DNA of 54,699 nucleotides from Aurantiochytrium sp. KH105 (taxonomy: Eukaryota > Sar > Bigyra > Thraustochytrida > Thraustochytriidae). Positions 29,182 to 39,684 of the stretch are shown piece after piece (positions within the stretch are counted from its first letter, which is position 1; every line of letters starts with the position of its first letter). Under the pieces are notes generated by a model. It ran no database searches. It saw only the letters and a program-made list of their open reading frames with translations, and was not told the DNA's origin. The DNA is taken from the NCBI GenBank assembly GCA_003116975.1, contig BGKB01000201.1, positions 88,687-143,385 of the forward strand. Reading direction: 5' to 3'. A program made the translations under genes and the position numbers.

Positions 29182-32100
29182 TTACTCCGCGTCCGAGCCT
29201 GAACTCGACCCCGAGGATGATGAGCCCGACTCCGAATCTGAATCAGAGTCCGAGTCCGAGTGCGCTCCACCTTCTCTAACTTCGAACGAGACTTTGTGCA
29301 CCTCGTTGACACCCATAACGGAGTCACACATGACGTAAACGTTGAGCTGGTGAGCACCCGTTTGTCTCGGTGCATCAAAGGAGAGTTCGAGATTGACAGA
29401 CTTGCCCACCATGACGCGCTTGATGGCAAAGAGCTCATTGGTCTCGGCATTGCCCACCACAGCCCAGTAGTTTTCCATTTTGACGCGAGGATAGCGCGGC
29501 GCGACGACCTTGCCGTACACAGGCGCGACCTCGTTGGCTTGACCATTCGCATCTTCGTCATCCTCGTCGTCATCCTCGTCGTCGTCGACACGTTCAATGG
29601 AGACCTTGAGGCGCACAGCGCCGCCTGTCCGGACTGAGGTCGCATCTTGCACATCAACCTTGATGTCCAAGTCGGGGTAGGCATTGCAAAAGGCTGCCAC
29701 ATCCTCCAATTTGCTGGCCGGGAGCTGAAGAATCGAGTCCCGCTTGTCGTCCTCCAGTTCAGCAATGTCCATAACATGCTTGACGCCAGCGGCCGTGCAG
29801 CGCGCGAGAATGTCCGCATCGAAGTGCGGGATCTGAAGCAGGGGCGAGTCCGTGTTCCAGCAGCCCTGCACCACCATTTGCGAAAGCTCCATTGCCGCCA
29901 GAGCTGGACGTAACCAGCGATTGCTCGCAATAATATCGACCATGGCAAAAAGCAGACGTGTTGCCTTGTCAAGCACGAGATTGAGATCGGCTCGTTGGTC
30001 TTCCGTGAGCGCGCGGTGCGAAAAATGAAGCTGCAACAGAATGTGGGTCTTGACGTGCGGCCGACTGTAGTCTGGCGCGGGCTCTGACGGCTCGCGAGGC
30101 GCCGGAAGTGGAAGGTGCCTGGCCAAGTTCTCGAGACGCTGGTCTTCGCCAGCGCGAACAGGGATGTCCTCGAACTCGGCCGCTGCGGCAAGTACGTTCA
30201 ACACCGTGCGCAGCTTTGACTGCGCGCGCAAATTCACCGAGAAGAGCTCGATGGTCATGTACTGTACGTAATAGTACGAGGCGACCATGCCGAGGTTGAG
30301 CGGGGCCACGTCCATCTCATTTTTGTCGATCTCGATGCACTTGCTTCCAGCCAGCTCATTGAGTGTCGACTCGGTGAGCTCGGACAGGTAGTCGGAAAGG
30401 ATCTCGGGCGAGGTGCCCACGAGCTGGTAGTATGTTGGATTCTTGGACAGACGCCGGTAGAGCAGCGTCCACGTCAGGTAATCGACAGCTTCTTGCTTGT
30501 TCTTGATCACGCGGGACACCACCTCGGCGCACATATGGTCCGCGAGTACGTGATCCAGGTGGCTTTCTACGGGCAAGGCGTCGTGCAGAAACTTTTTGTA
30601 GTATGCTTTGCGCTTGCTGTGGCAAAAGACGAGACACTTGGCCACGTCCTTGAGTGAGATGGCGCGGCCCACCATTTGCATGAGGTCTGCGACGGGATAA
30701 TCGAGGTAGCGACCCTGGGCCCCATCGTACTTTGCCGTGTCCATTACGACAACCACGTCGGCACGATGCCGGAGCCCCCAGCAGATGTCACTGGTGGCGA
30801 CGAGAGTGCGCACCGTGCCCGATGCGAAGCACGCTTCGACGATGGCCCGGTCTGCATCGGCCATGCCCTCGTGCATGTATGCGACGCCTTCTCGCAGGGT
30901 GCTGCGCAGTGCCGGATCACGGATGGCCTCGAGATGAGGTGCAAGTTTTTGCTCTGCGTCCTGCGCAACAAAAAAGTGTTTGCGCGAAGCCCAGCGGCGC
31001 GCCTTGCGCAACTTTGCGACGGCTTTCTCGTCCTCGAGGGCAGAGGCCCCAAAGCTAATAAGGTCCACCGCAGTAACCTTTGCCTGGCGCGTTGAGGGCA
31101 CAAAGACGAGGGCGGCTTTTACACCATGCTGGCCGTGGGCCACAACGGCGTCAAAGACAGGTCTTGCCATGGCCAAAAGGCGAGTACCAGGCTGATGGAC
31201 GTCAAAGCTGCGCAACTCGACCTCGACCGGATTCGGACGCTGCGACGGGTGCAAATTGATGGTTTTTTTGGCCCCAATCCAAGCCCCGACCTCTTTGCCA
31301 TTGGCAAGTGACGCCGAAAAACCAACGATGCGAAGCGAAGGCGAAGCAGAGGCCAAGAAGCGCATGCGTGAAACCACAACCTCGAGCACCGGTCCCGGCG
31401 CAGAGCCGACAAGGTGGAGCTGGTCGGCAATGAAAAGGCTGACGTTCCGTACCGCCTTGCGTTGTTTCCATCGGCGCGAAAGGTTGTCCCAGTCTTCGGA
31501 CGTGGCGATGACAATATTGGCCGCTGCGAGCGCCCGCAGATCGGCCGTAGTGTCGCCCGTAAGCCTCGCGACGACGAGACCAAGCTCTCGGCCGAAGAGA
31601 GTCTGCCACTCTGCGTGGCGCCGGTCGCACACTGCGCGGAGAGGGGCGACGTACACGCAGGTGACAGCGGCCCGGTCTTGCGCCGTTGCAAAGGCCCGAA
31701 TGATGGACAGTTCCGCGAGGACGGTCTTTCCCGAGCCAGCAGGCGCGGCCACGAGCAAAGCATCATCCCCGACGGCGACATCGGCAAACGCTTGCGTCTG
31801 GACAGCATTGAGAACCTTGAAGCGCGCACCGAGGACCTCATGGTACGCCTGGCGAACCCATTGTGCATCTGTGACCCCAAGCGCCTCTGCCGCTTCTTGC
31901 GTAGCCGTCTCGACGGCAAGCGGGCGAAGATCAAGGAGCTCCGTTGGGGGTGGGAAACGCTCTGGGAGAATAAGCTTTCGGAACGAGATGGGAAGAACCG
32001 TCGAGGCGTGGAGAAAGCGCTCACAAACGACGCGGCAAAAGTATTGAGGCGGCATCGGATCCGAGAGCGGGACCATGAAGGATGTGGAGAGTTCTTGGCC

Positions 32101-35100
32101 CGCGTTGCGCTTACCAACTAGGGCAACCTCGTGGTGAAGAATTGTCTCTGCGTCGCAATCCTCGACAATGACGTAAAAGAGTAAGACCTCTCCATAGAGA
32201 TTTTCGTCAAAGTTAAAATCTGGCGTCAGCGTAAGCTCAATGCTGAGAGTTGATCGCGTAATGGGCTGGACCACGGCCGAAAGATTCATCTTGGGAAAGC
32301 AATGGATGACGCGATGCAGATCGCGCCCCTGCTTGACGCTCGATGATGCGCCCGCGGCGGGCCCAACGCTGATGAGTTCAGCAAGTTCCTGCGGAGAGAG
32401 GTCCCAGAGTTGGTCCACCGAGAGACCGCGGCGCTCAATCCGTTTGAGCACATCTGCGCCGACGGGCACGTCAGCGAGCTGGCGGAGAAAGCACTGCGTG
32501 GGCCATATACGGTGCTCGCACATGTTGGCAAGGGCCAAGCATCGCTGCGCCAGAGCAGCCCAGCCACGCACGAGACAAATCTCGAACATGGCGCGCACGA
32601 GACGATTGGCGCTCTGCTGAATAAAGACGAGATCGCAAGCCATGGCGTAGCCTTCGAGACGCATGCCCGAGATATAGGCCTGTAACAGGAGATTCACCTT
32701 TGCCGAGGCCTCCTCGATGCCTTCTTTGATGGGGATGGGGGCGCGATCCGCAAGCTGCGCGAGCTCCACTTTTTCTTCCTGGCGTACAACAATGTTTGAG
32801 AACTCTTTGGAGAGCGAAAACATGCGAAAGAGATCAATGTCACCCATGGTTGGTCGCAACAGCTCGTTGAAAGTCTGCATCGAATCAAAGGAGACATAGT
32901 AGTGCGATGCGATCCTGCCAAGCGGGGTCCCCTGGAGCGCGCCGGTGCGACGATCGTAGCGCACAAGCTGACTCTTGTCCAGGAGGAGAGCGGCGCTGTG
33001 AACGAGGTCTCGACGGCGTTGCAAAAGGCCTGGGTCCTCGTCGACCTCGTCAACGGGTATCCCATATTGCGCAGGACTTTGAAGCATGCGCACGTACAGA
33101 TAGGTGTAACCGAGCCAGTGTGCACCGTCTTCGATGCTTTGCACACCGCCCATGACGATTTCTGCGTTGAGAGCATCTGCGAGACGTCGAATAAGCTGCG
33201 ATTCCACGGGGAGCTGCTCGTTGAGAAGAGAGAGGTAGAACTGCAGCTCGGCGTGGGACGTGATGATGATGCCCTCTCCCTCGGTGTCTGTCTCGAACTG
33301 CGGGCGGCCCGCGCGGCCGAGCATTTGCAGAATATCGAGCTGGGAAAGCTCGGTCCAGCGGCCCTTTTCTGGATCGTAAACTTGTGTACCCTTGATGATG
33401 ACCGTGTGCGCAGGAAGGTTGACACCCCAAGCAAGCGTGGCCGTGCACACAAGAGCCTTAATGTAGCCTCGTTTGAAGAGATCCTCGACGAGGGTGCGGT
33501 CGGCACGGGGCAAGCCCGCGTGGTGCACAGCGAGACCATGAAGAAGAACGTCCTTGAGGTCTGGGTTATGAGCCTCCTCTTCGACTGATGTGCGTAGAAT
33601 CTCGCGCGTGGCGCGGTCCTCGGCATTGAGGAAAATACCAAGTTGATCGCGCTCCTCGGCCAGGTCCCGAAGATAGCGGGCTGTGGCGGCTGTGTCTTTG
33701 CGGCTGTGTACAAAGACGAGAACCTGGTCCTTGGGATTATTCTCCAGCGCCGCGATGATCTTATCGTAGCAAATCTCGTTTGCTTTTTGTAAGCGACGAA
33801 ATGGCTTGGTTTCGGTAATGCCAATGTATTGTTGCTGGAGAGGTACTGGACGAAAAGAGTTGTCAAAAAAGAAGAGACCTTTGTCAAAGGGCACACGGAG
33901 AAACGTTGCAACGTCTTTGTAGTTGGGAAGCGTGGCGGAAATTCCGACGAGACGCACCCGTTGCTGTGTGACCTCTTGCTGGCGAATAGCGCGGGCGATG
34001 ATGGCTTCGAGCACGGCGCCTCGTTCATTATGGAGAAGATGAATTTCGTCGATGATGACAAGCTTGACGAGCTGCGTATAGGCGCGCTCGCCGGCCTTGC
34101 GCGTGACAATGTCCCACTTTTCAGGCGTTGTGACAATCATTTGCGTCTGAGCAATTTCAGCGCGACTAAGCTGTTGGTCGCCAGACAACTCGCGAACGGT
34201 AAGACCGTGACTGGCCCCGAGTCGCTGACCAAAATTTTGCACAACCTCTTGGACGAGGGCCTTCATTGGAGCCACATAGACGATTTTCATTTCGTTTTTC
34301 ATGCGAGCTGTATCGACCTGGCCGCTCGAGGGGTCGACGAACTTTCCAATCTCGTGCAAGACCGTGAGCATGGCAACGTTGGTTTTGCCGGCACCAGTGG
34401 GGGCACAGACGAGCAGGTTGAAGTCCTTGTGAAGAGCAGCAGGCATGATGCGAGACTGCACACGGTTCAGTGTGGTCATGCGCGCAAAGGCGCCGTGCGT
34501 GAAAGTGGGTAAGTCTTGGATGGCGCAGAGTTTTTCGTCCTTGAGAAAGGGCTTTGGCTTGAGTGGCGGCACGTGGACCTCCTTGAAGGCTTTGCCTTCC
34601 CTAACCCAGCGCGCACTCTTGACACGGACCTCTTTATTTGTCATGGTGTGGTCGCCGGCACCAAAGGCGAGCGCTTGGAGATCGAGTCGGCGCGGCGCGC
34701 GAGCATTCGGGGCATCCTCCTCCTCCTCCATGTCCTCATCGCCCTCATCACTGTCTTGCGCGTTTCCCTCTTGGTCCGCGTCGCGAACCCGCATGGCATT
34801 TGCGCGGCGAGGCCCGCTGCGGCCTGCAGCAGTGCCAACGCCACCAGTGGGGTCGGCAAGCATTGCGAGAATATCGCGACCACCACCAGGCTCGCGATCT
34901 TGGTTCATTTCGCGCTCAATGGCGGCGCGTTCGGGATCCGAGGCGGCGCGCTTGAGCTTTGTGCAGTAGAGAATCTTTTTCCGATTGGCAAGAAGTTTTC
35001 TGATGAGCGCAAATTTGTCGAACTCGAGGAGAAGAACGAGCTGGTTCTCGCACGCGCGTTCGTTGGGTTCGGCGAGGGCTTGAAGCACCTTGTCTGCGAG

Positions 35101-36024
35101 CTCTTGGGCCTCACGGGCATCAGGAAAGTAGGTTGCCAGCTCGCGCTGGACCCAGTGGGCGTCAATCTCGTGGACGTTGAGGGCGTCCTGGTCGGTAGCA
35201 CCGGCACCATTTGCTGGGCCCTTTTGTTTGGCGGTTTTGCGTTTGCGGCGACGTGAGGCTGGGTCGGCGCCGGGGTCGGAGTTGGCATCACTGTCACTAC
35301 CGCTGCCGTCGCTGTCGCCGGCGCTGCTACTGCTGCTGCTGCTGCTGCTCTTGCTGACGACCTCGGCAAGCTCATCGTCTGATTCGTCCGAGCTGTCTCC
35401 GTCAAAGACGACAGCGACGCCAATATCTCCAGATGGGGCTGCGTTTGCTGGAGTGTCGTCGTTTGCGGTCGCCATGGCGGTCTCAAAGTCATCGATGCGT
35501 TCACAGAGCCGAAGAACATCTGTAAAGGCGGCCTTGGAGAGGCGATTGCCGAGAAGCTTCCTGCACTCGGACTCTTTGCGGGGCGCTGTGAGCTCTGGAT
35601 CTTTAATGATGGCCAGAACCTCGTCCGCTGCGCTGTGGAGGATGTCACGCGGGTGGTCGCCCAGAAGGCGTTGCAAAGCTGCAAGAAGCTCTTCAAAGAC
35701 TAGACGCGTCTCGCGTGTGGTGGGCCTGTAGGCGCCGAGTGGCGTATCGTCTGCGGCATTTACGAGAGCAGCATCCTCGTGGTTGATTTGCTGGGCCTGG
35801 CTGCGCGCGTCGCGCTCGCGCTTCTTGGCGAGTTTGGCGTCGAGGTCGGCAGCGCGGGTCGGCTGTGCCCTTGCGCCCATGTCCGCGACGGAGACCTTGT
35901 TGCGCAGACTCTGCGCCTCGCCAGAGGGCTCATCGTGGTGTCTGCGCGAGGACCGGTTCTTGAGCACGAGGTTCGAGTTGGCGTTGTAGTCGTAGAGCCG
36001 CTGGCGCGCCTGTTCCTCCGCCAT
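29182..36024 (-). CDS. BRR2: Brr2/SNRNP200, U5 snRNP Ski2-like RNA helicase
   Basis: 2280 residues from ATG 36024 (MAEEQARQRLYDYNANSN...), an N-terminus like that of Brr2. The frame is open 157 codons further through a GTCT microsatellite, but that part is low-complexity. First helicase cassette: APTGAGKT at about residue 541, DEIH near 662, SATLPNYKDV, then HHAGLPRADR and MLGRAGRPQF, followed by a Sec63 domain. Second cassette: APAGSGKT near 1430, a degenerate DQLH at about 1534, SASLANGKEVG and VGRAISLKD in place of GRAGR, then a second Sec63 domain. This asymmetry, active first and inactive second cassette, is normal for Brr2, which unwinds U4/U6 during spliceosome activation. A Ser/Asp/Glu-rich tail of about 35 residues ends the protein. 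It is slightly longer than the usual 2140 or so. Confidence 0.97.
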   Translation of the reverse strand: MAEEQARQRLYDYNANSNLVLKNRSSRRHHDEPSGEAQSLRNKVSVADMGARAQPTRAADLDAKLAKKRERDARSQAQQINHEDAALVNAADDTPLGAYRPTTRETRLVFEELLAALQRLLGDHPRDILHSAADEVLAIIKDPELTAPRKESECRKLLGNRLSKAAFTDVLRLCERIDDFETAMATANDDTPANAAPSGDIGVAVVFDGDSSDESDDELAEVVSKSSSSSSSSSAGDSDGSGSDSDANSDPGADPASRRRKRKTAKQKGPANGAGATDQDALNVHEIDAHWVQRELATYFPDAREAQELADKVLQALAEPNERACENQLVLLLEFDKFALIRKLLANRKKILYCTKLKRAASDPERAAIEREMNQDREPGGGRDILAMLADPTGGVGTAAGRSGPRRANAMRVRDADQEGNAQDSDEGDEDMEEEEDAPNARAPRRLDLQALAFGAGDHTMTNKEVRVKSARWVREGKAFKEVHVPPLKPKPFLKDEKLCAIQDLPTFTHGAFARMTTLNRVQSRIMPAALHKDFNLLVCAPTGAGKTNVAMLTVLHEIGKFVDPSSGQVDTARMKNEMKIVYVAPMKALVQEVVQNFGQRLGASHGLTVRELSGDQQLSRAEIAQTQMIVTTPEKWDIVTRKAGERAYTQLVKLVIIDEIHLLHNERGAVLEAIIARAIRQQEVTQQRVRLVGISATLPNYKDVATFLRVPFDKGLFFFDNSFRPVPLQQQYIGITETKPFRRLQKANEICYDKIIAALENNPKDQVLVFVHSRKDTAATARYLRDLAEERDQLGIFLNAEDRATREILRTSVEEEAHNPDLKDVLLHGLAVHHAGLPRADRTLVEDLFKRGYIKALVCTATLAWGVNLPAHTVIIKGTQVYDPEKGRWTELSQLDILQMLGRAGRPQFETDTEGEGIIITSHAELQFYLSLLNEQLPVESQLIRRLADALNAEIVMGGVQSIEDGAHWLGYTYLYVRMLQSPAQYGIPVDEVDEDPGLLQRRRDLVHSAALLLDKSQLVRYDRRTGALQGTPLGRIASHYYVSFDSMQTFNELLRPTMGDIDLFRMFSLSKEFSNIVVRQEEKVELAQLADRAPIPIKEGIEEASAKVNLLLQAYISGMRLEGYAMACDLVFIQQSANRLVRAMFEICLVRGWAALAQRCLALANMCEHRIWPTQCFLRQLADVPVGADVLKRIERRGLSVDQLWDLSPQELAELISVGPAAGASSSVKQGRDLHRVIHCFPKMNLSAVVQPITRSTLSIELTLTPDFNFDENLYGEVLLFYVIVEDCDAETILHHEVALVGKRNAGQELSTSFMVPLSDPMPPQYFCRVVCERFLHASTVLPISFRKLILPERFPPPTELLDLRPLAVETATQEAAEALGVTDAQWVRQAYHEVLGARFKVLNAVQTQAFADVAVGDDALLVAAPAGSGKTVLAELSIIRAFATAQDRAAVTCVYVAPLRAVCDRRHAEWQTLFGRELGLVVARLTGDTTADLRALAAANIVIATSEDWDNLSRRWKQRKAVRNVSLFIADQLHLVGSAPGPVLEVVVSRMRFLASASPSLRIVGFSASLANGKEVGAWIGAKKTINLHPSQRPNPVEVELRSFDVHQPGTRLLAMARPVFDAVVAHGQHGVKAALVFVPSTRQAKVTAVDLISFGASALEDEKAVAKLRKARRWASRKHFFVAQDAEQKLAPHLEAIRDPALRSTLREGVAYMHEGMADADRAIVEACFASGTVRTLVATSDICWGLRHRADVVVVMDTAKYDGAQGRYLDYPVADLMQMVGRAISLKDVAKCLVFCHSKRKAYYKKFLHDALPVESHLDHVLADHMCAEVVSRVIKNKQEAVDYLTWTLLYRRLSKNPTYYQLVGTSPEILSDYLSELTESTLNELAGSKCIEIDKNEMDVAPLNLGMVASYYYVQYMTIELFSVNLRAQSKLRTVLNVLAAAAEFEDIPVRAGEDQRLENLARHLPLPAPREPSEPAPDYSRPHVKTHILLQLHFSHRALTEDQRADLNLVLDKATRLLFAMVDIIASNRWLRPALAAMELSQMVVQGCWNTDSPLLQIPHFDADILARCTAAGVKHVMDIAELEDDKRDSILQLPASKLEDVAAFCNAYPDLDIKVDVQDATSVRTGGAVRLKVSIERVDDDEDDDEDDEDANGQANEVAPVYGKVVAPRYPRVKMENYWAVVGNAETNELFAIKRVMVGKSVNLELSFDAPRQTGAHQLNVYVMCDSVMGVNEVHKVSFEVREGGAHSDSDSDSDSESGSSSSGSSSGSDAE

Positions 36025-36272
36025 GGTCTCGTCGTTTCCCCTGCCTTTTTTCCCTGTCTCGTGGCCAGCCACAGCCGCAGCTGCGCGCCGCGGGCTGGCT
36101 GGCGATGGCGAGCGAGCTGGCTGCCGGCCGCTGTGCGCCGCGGTTGCAGGCGCGGACGGGGTGGGCGCCGCGACCGCTTGCTTGCCGCGGGGGCAAAGGG
36201 GTCCGGCCCGGGAGCGGGCCTTACGCGCCGCCCTGGAGCGGCCGAAGCGGCGACGATAGATGTTTGTCTGTC

Positions 36273-36307
<35 letters not shown>

Positions 36308-36506
36308 GCCAGTGCTGTCTTGTCTGTGTATTTGGCCTTCTTGTTGTTGTTCTTCTTTTTCTTTTCGTCAAGCCGGACCCTCGTTGAAGACCAAGAACAT
36401 CGAGGAGCGCGAAAGCGAGAACGATTCGCCAGCGGCGCGAAGGCTTCGAGCGGGCGGCAATTTCGTTTTATTTCGTAAAAAGAGTATAGATTCAATGTGA
36501 TGATGT
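36025..36506. promoter_or_regulatory. Brr2 5' region with (GTCT)n repeat
   Basis: The 482 bp between the Brr2 ATG and the P2X stop contain about 14 tetramers of GTCT at 36263-36309. The repeat would be in the Brr2 5' UTR or promoter. No separate gene is seen. Confidence 0.5.
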
Positions 36507-37907
36507 TCAGGCAGTGTTGATGGCGTGCATACTCGTGGCGTCGTCGGCATTCACGGCAGCATTTTTGGCGGCGGTGGGGTCGGTAAGATCTTGCTCGCCG
36601 GCACGGCGCTGGCGCTTTTGCTCCTTGCGAAGGTCGCCAAAATCCTCGGTGACTTGAATCTTGGCAGCGCGGTACTGCTCCTTGTTGGGCATGACGTTGA
36701 GAGCAAGAAAGTCGGTGAGAAGGACGGAAACGCCAAATAGCGCAGAACCAGCAGCAAGCTGGAGAAGCAAGGTATTGAAACTAAAGGCGCCAAGGCGGCC
36801 CGTCTGCTGGACGATGACCTTGATGCCGTATCGTTTCTGGATGCGGCGGGACATGGCGATGGTGGAATTGATGTTGACCACATCGGTGCTCGTAGTGACC
36901 TTGTAGGAGGAGTCGGGAAGATACTTGACGGAGATGACGTACGAGATTTCGTCGCTGGCGCCCGACCATGGGTGTATGTTGGTGTAGTCGATGGTGAACG
37001 TGACAATGTGACCCCGCGCCCGCACGGACTCGTTGGGCTTGGACCCCGAAGGCTGATCGATGTCGAGATCCGCGGCCCCGAGCCACGAAGCCATGTCGAA
37101 GACGTCATAGTTGTCGGCCGCGGGAAGATTTGAGTCGACAAAACATGGGGCGGATTCGGTATTGTCGCCGTTGCTATTTCGAACGACGCGACCGTCATCG
37201 GCAAGCTTTTTGCAGAGCGCGCCATTGTTGGGGATGGAAAGAACGCCCTTCATGGAGCGCGAGACGTCGGCAATGGAGCTGTCCGTGCTGGCCTGCACAG
37301 CGTGGTCGACGAGCAGCGTAAAGTCTTCCACGCCGGCGACGAAGGAGTCTGACGTCTCGTTGAGGTTCTCCCAGAGGGTGTCGCACGAGACGCTGTTGTC
37401 CGAAGAAGCAGGGCAGTTGTTGACTTGAGCCACTTCGAAGATGCGCGTGGTAAGCAGGAGCTCTCCGCCTTCGATGACACCGACATCGAGCTCGTCTGCG
37501 AGCGAGCAGTTGCGCTTGCGTACGCAGGTGTCGTCCTTGCTGGTGAGATACTCGTCGGCTGCGCAGCCGATGGAGGTGTCATCTGGGGTTTGCGAGCAAT
37601 AGCTCGTGTTTTGCACGGCGGGAAAGACAGTGTAGCAGCCCAAGTCATCAATGGGATCGCAGCCAATCGAGTTGGTGAGCGAGCGCAGCGAGAAGCGATG
37701 CTCTCCATAGGGGGCCATGACATTGAGGTAGCCCGTGTTGTAGAGAATTTGGTAGAGGAGCACGTAGATCATTGTGGCGATGAGGAAGACATAGTTGAGC
37801 AGGCCCAGCCTTCGGTCCTTGATAGCGACCATCTGCTTTGTCTTGTACGCAAAGAGCTCGTCCACGTCTTTGCCAAAGAGCGTTTCTGGCAAAGCGAACT
37901 TCACCAT
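36507..37907 (-). CDS. P2X-type ATP-gated cation channel
   Basis: 466 residues from ATG 37907. TM1 is about residues 35-57 (LNYVFLIATMIYVLLYQILY) just after a YKTKQMVAIKDRRLG cytosolic segment typical of P2X. The large extracellular loop (58-375) carries many cysteines (83, 91, 104, 115, 128, 134 and others) and several N-glycosylation sequons. RYGIKVIVQQTGRLGAFS precedes TM2 (about 378-404), which contains the conserved Asp399. Just after TM2 lies YRAAK (412-416), the YxxxK trafficking motif of the family. P2X receptors are trimers; protist members often sit on contractile-vacuole or other internal membranes. The acidic/basic C-tail is short. Residue-level ATP-site Lys/Arg equivalents could not be assigned with certainty. 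Confidence 0.9.
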   Translation of the reverse strand: MVKFALPETLFGKDVDELFAYKTKQMVAIKDRRLGLLNYVFLIATMIYVLLYQILYNTGYLNVMAPYGEHRFSLRSLTNSIGCDPIDDLGCYTVFPAVQNTSYCSQTPDDTSIGCAADEYLTSKDDTCVRKRNCSLADELDVGVIEGGELLLTTRIFEVAQVNNCPASSDNSVSCDTLWENLNETSDSFVAGVEDFTLLVDHAVQASTDSSIADVSRSMKGVLSIPNNGALCKKLADDGRVVRNSNGDNTESAPCFVDSNLPAADNYDVFDMASWLGAADLDIDQPSGSKPNESVRARGHIVTFTIDYTNIHPWSGASDEISYVISVKYLPDSSYKVTTSTDVVNINSTIAMSRRIQKRYGIKVIVQQTGRLGAFSFNTLLLQLAAGSALFGVSVLLTDFLALNVMPNKEQYRAAKIQVTEDFGDLRKEQKRQRRAGEQDLTDPTAAKNAAVNADDATSMHAINTA

Positions 37908-38938
37908 GGTGGCTGGCGGCTGGGCAGCGGCGGCGGCGGCGGCAGCAGCAAGAGCTCCAGCGAGCGACTCCCCGTCCGTCAGCAGACAGATGGCCTGGCG
38001 GTAAACCTTGCTGCCTCTATCTGCCTGTCCGTCTGCCTGTCAGTTGGTTGAGCACACCCGAGGAGCGGGGGCTCGCTCAGGCTGGGCTGGGCTGGGCTGG
38101 CTTAGGCAAGGCCGAGGGTTGATGTTTTGTTGGTTCGCTTCTCTCTCTCTCCCTCCCTCCCTCCCTCCCTCCCGTTCTTTCCGCCTTTGTTTGTTGGTCG
38201 CTCTGTCGCTTGCGCTTCTTGTGGGCGTTGGCACGAGCTCCGGCTCGCGGGGTGCCGCAAAAAGAGCGCGCAGTAGGGTCTCGCTAGGCCGCCCCTAGGC
38301 GCGCGGCCGGGAGCCGGCGGGACGGACGGTGCGCGTCCCTCGTCGTTCGCATCTGTTTGTTTTGGTTGGGCTTTCGGCATTTTCCGCTCCGGTATACGTG
38401 TAAAGTACACGGAGCTCGGTCGTAGTAGTGGTCGCGGTCGTGGCGAGGAGGAGAGCAGAGCTGGTCCGCCCGGGGGCTCCTGAGCAGGAGGAGAGGAGAA
38501 GAGCGCGCTTGCTTGCGGACTTGGAGTTCGCGATGGCGGATAGCACGGCACGGCGAGGAGGAGGAGGAGGAGATGGCAGGCCCGCGGGTGCCGGAAAGCA
38601 AATTGGGAGCTGGGCCAGGGCCGGCTGGAGACGCATTCTCTGGCCCCACTTCGGAAAAGGGAGGGAGGGGGGGGGGGAGGGGAATAGGGAATAGGGGAGG
38701 ATGAAGAGCGGGACGGAGGCTGGATGTGCGCCATTCAAAGGATACGTAATAAAAAGTAAAGGAAAAAACAATGTTCATTAGGCTCTCGACATCATGATCA
38801 TTTGGCTCGCGGCATCGAGCATGATGGGCGTGGACGTAGCCATGCAGTCGATCTAAGGGGTTATCAAGCGAAGAAGAGGACTCGGAGGGGGAAGCTGAAG
38901 CTGCACGCATGACTCTTGATGATCGCGCGCGCCCTCTT

Positions 38939-38977
<39 letters not shown>

Positions 38978-39033
38978 GTCGTCTCTTTCCCTCCCTCACT
39001 TGTGTGATTGCACCGCGCTTTGTGCGATCATGA
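37908..39033. promoter_or_regulatory. P2X 5' region and downstream spacer, microsatellite-rich
   Basis: About 1.1 kb without a supported gene. It contains GGGCT pentamers near 38082-38100, a CCCT run at 38150-38173, and a (TC)n run of about 17 units at 38939-38974. ORFs across it are Pro/Ser/Arg-rich and overlap these repeats. An AATAAA-like stretch near 38748 may serve a neighbouring transcript. Confidence 0.4.
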
Positions 39034-39684
39034 TTACGTGTATTGCGGCTTGAACTTTTGCGCCTCACGCTTTTTGAAGTTGGCAAAGAAATCAGCGCCC
39101 CCGTGGCCCGCGCCCGCCAGACGACGGTCAAAGTCAGCCTGCACAGCAGTTTTGCGACGCGTATCACTTGGGGAGCTCGGAGACCCGGGGCGGCCTGATA
39201 GCGTCCGAGAGAGACGCCTTGAAGCGCGTCGCAAGAGACCCGAGGTCGCGCCACCCTTCTTTTGGCCGGCAGGAGCGGCTCCGTCTTGGCCCTCTTCGTC
39301 TTCTTCATCATCCTTTTCCAGGGCTTCTTGAAGCTTGCCGCGAAAGGCGCCACCGACCGTGGGAGCGCGCTTTGGCGCAGGCGCAGGCGCGGTCCCGTCG
39401 GCTTGGAATCGCTCAATTTCCTGTAGCGACTCTTCTGTGGAGATGCCCTTTTCGCGCTGGTAGTTCGTCTCAAAGAGGCCCCATTGCTGCTGGTTGTAGC
39501 GCTTCTCGCGCTTCTCGGGACTGGCGGTGGCCTCGTTCTCACGCACGGCGTTGGTGACGGCGGTGAGCTCGTCCTCGTCGCCGTCGACGTCGCGCAGCTT
39601 CTCGCCGCAGTGCGGGCAATACACGGGGTTGAGTCGCACGGGCTCGCCGCACTGGCAATACGTCTTGCGGAAGCGTGCCGACAT
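39034..39684 (-). CDS. Zinc-ribbon protein of unknown function
   Basis: 216 residues from ATG 39684; the open frame extends upstream but only through Arg/Ala-rich low-complexity sequence. The first 40 residues hold a zinc-ribbon-like CQCG ... CPHC pair with LNPVY between. The rest is charged: a TNAVRENEATASPEKREKRY helix, an acidic DDEEDEEGQD block, and a basic Ser/Arg segment (LLRRASRRLSRTLSGRPGSP). The C-terminus ends in DFFANFKKREAQKFKPQYT, which is likely conserved. No enzymatic domain is visible. A role in nucleic-acid or protein binding is inferred from the ribbon and charge only. The divergent neighbour is the micro-protein at 40272. Confidence 0.7.
   Translation of the reverse strand: MSARFRKTYCQCGEPVRLNPVYCPHCGEKLRDVDGDEDELTAVTNAVRENEATASPEKREKRYNQQQWGLFETNYQREKGISTEESLQEIERFQADGTAPAPAPKRAPTVGGAFRGKLQEALEKDDEEDEEGQDGAAPAGQKKGGATSGLLRRASRRLSRTLSGRPGSPSSPSDTRRKTAVQADFDRRLAGAGHGGADFFANFKKREAQKFKPQYT

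Noticed and set aside
32694..34136. 480-codon ORF inside BRR2
   Set aside because: Same strand but another frame of the Brr2 coding sequence; Ser/Arg-biased, no domain.
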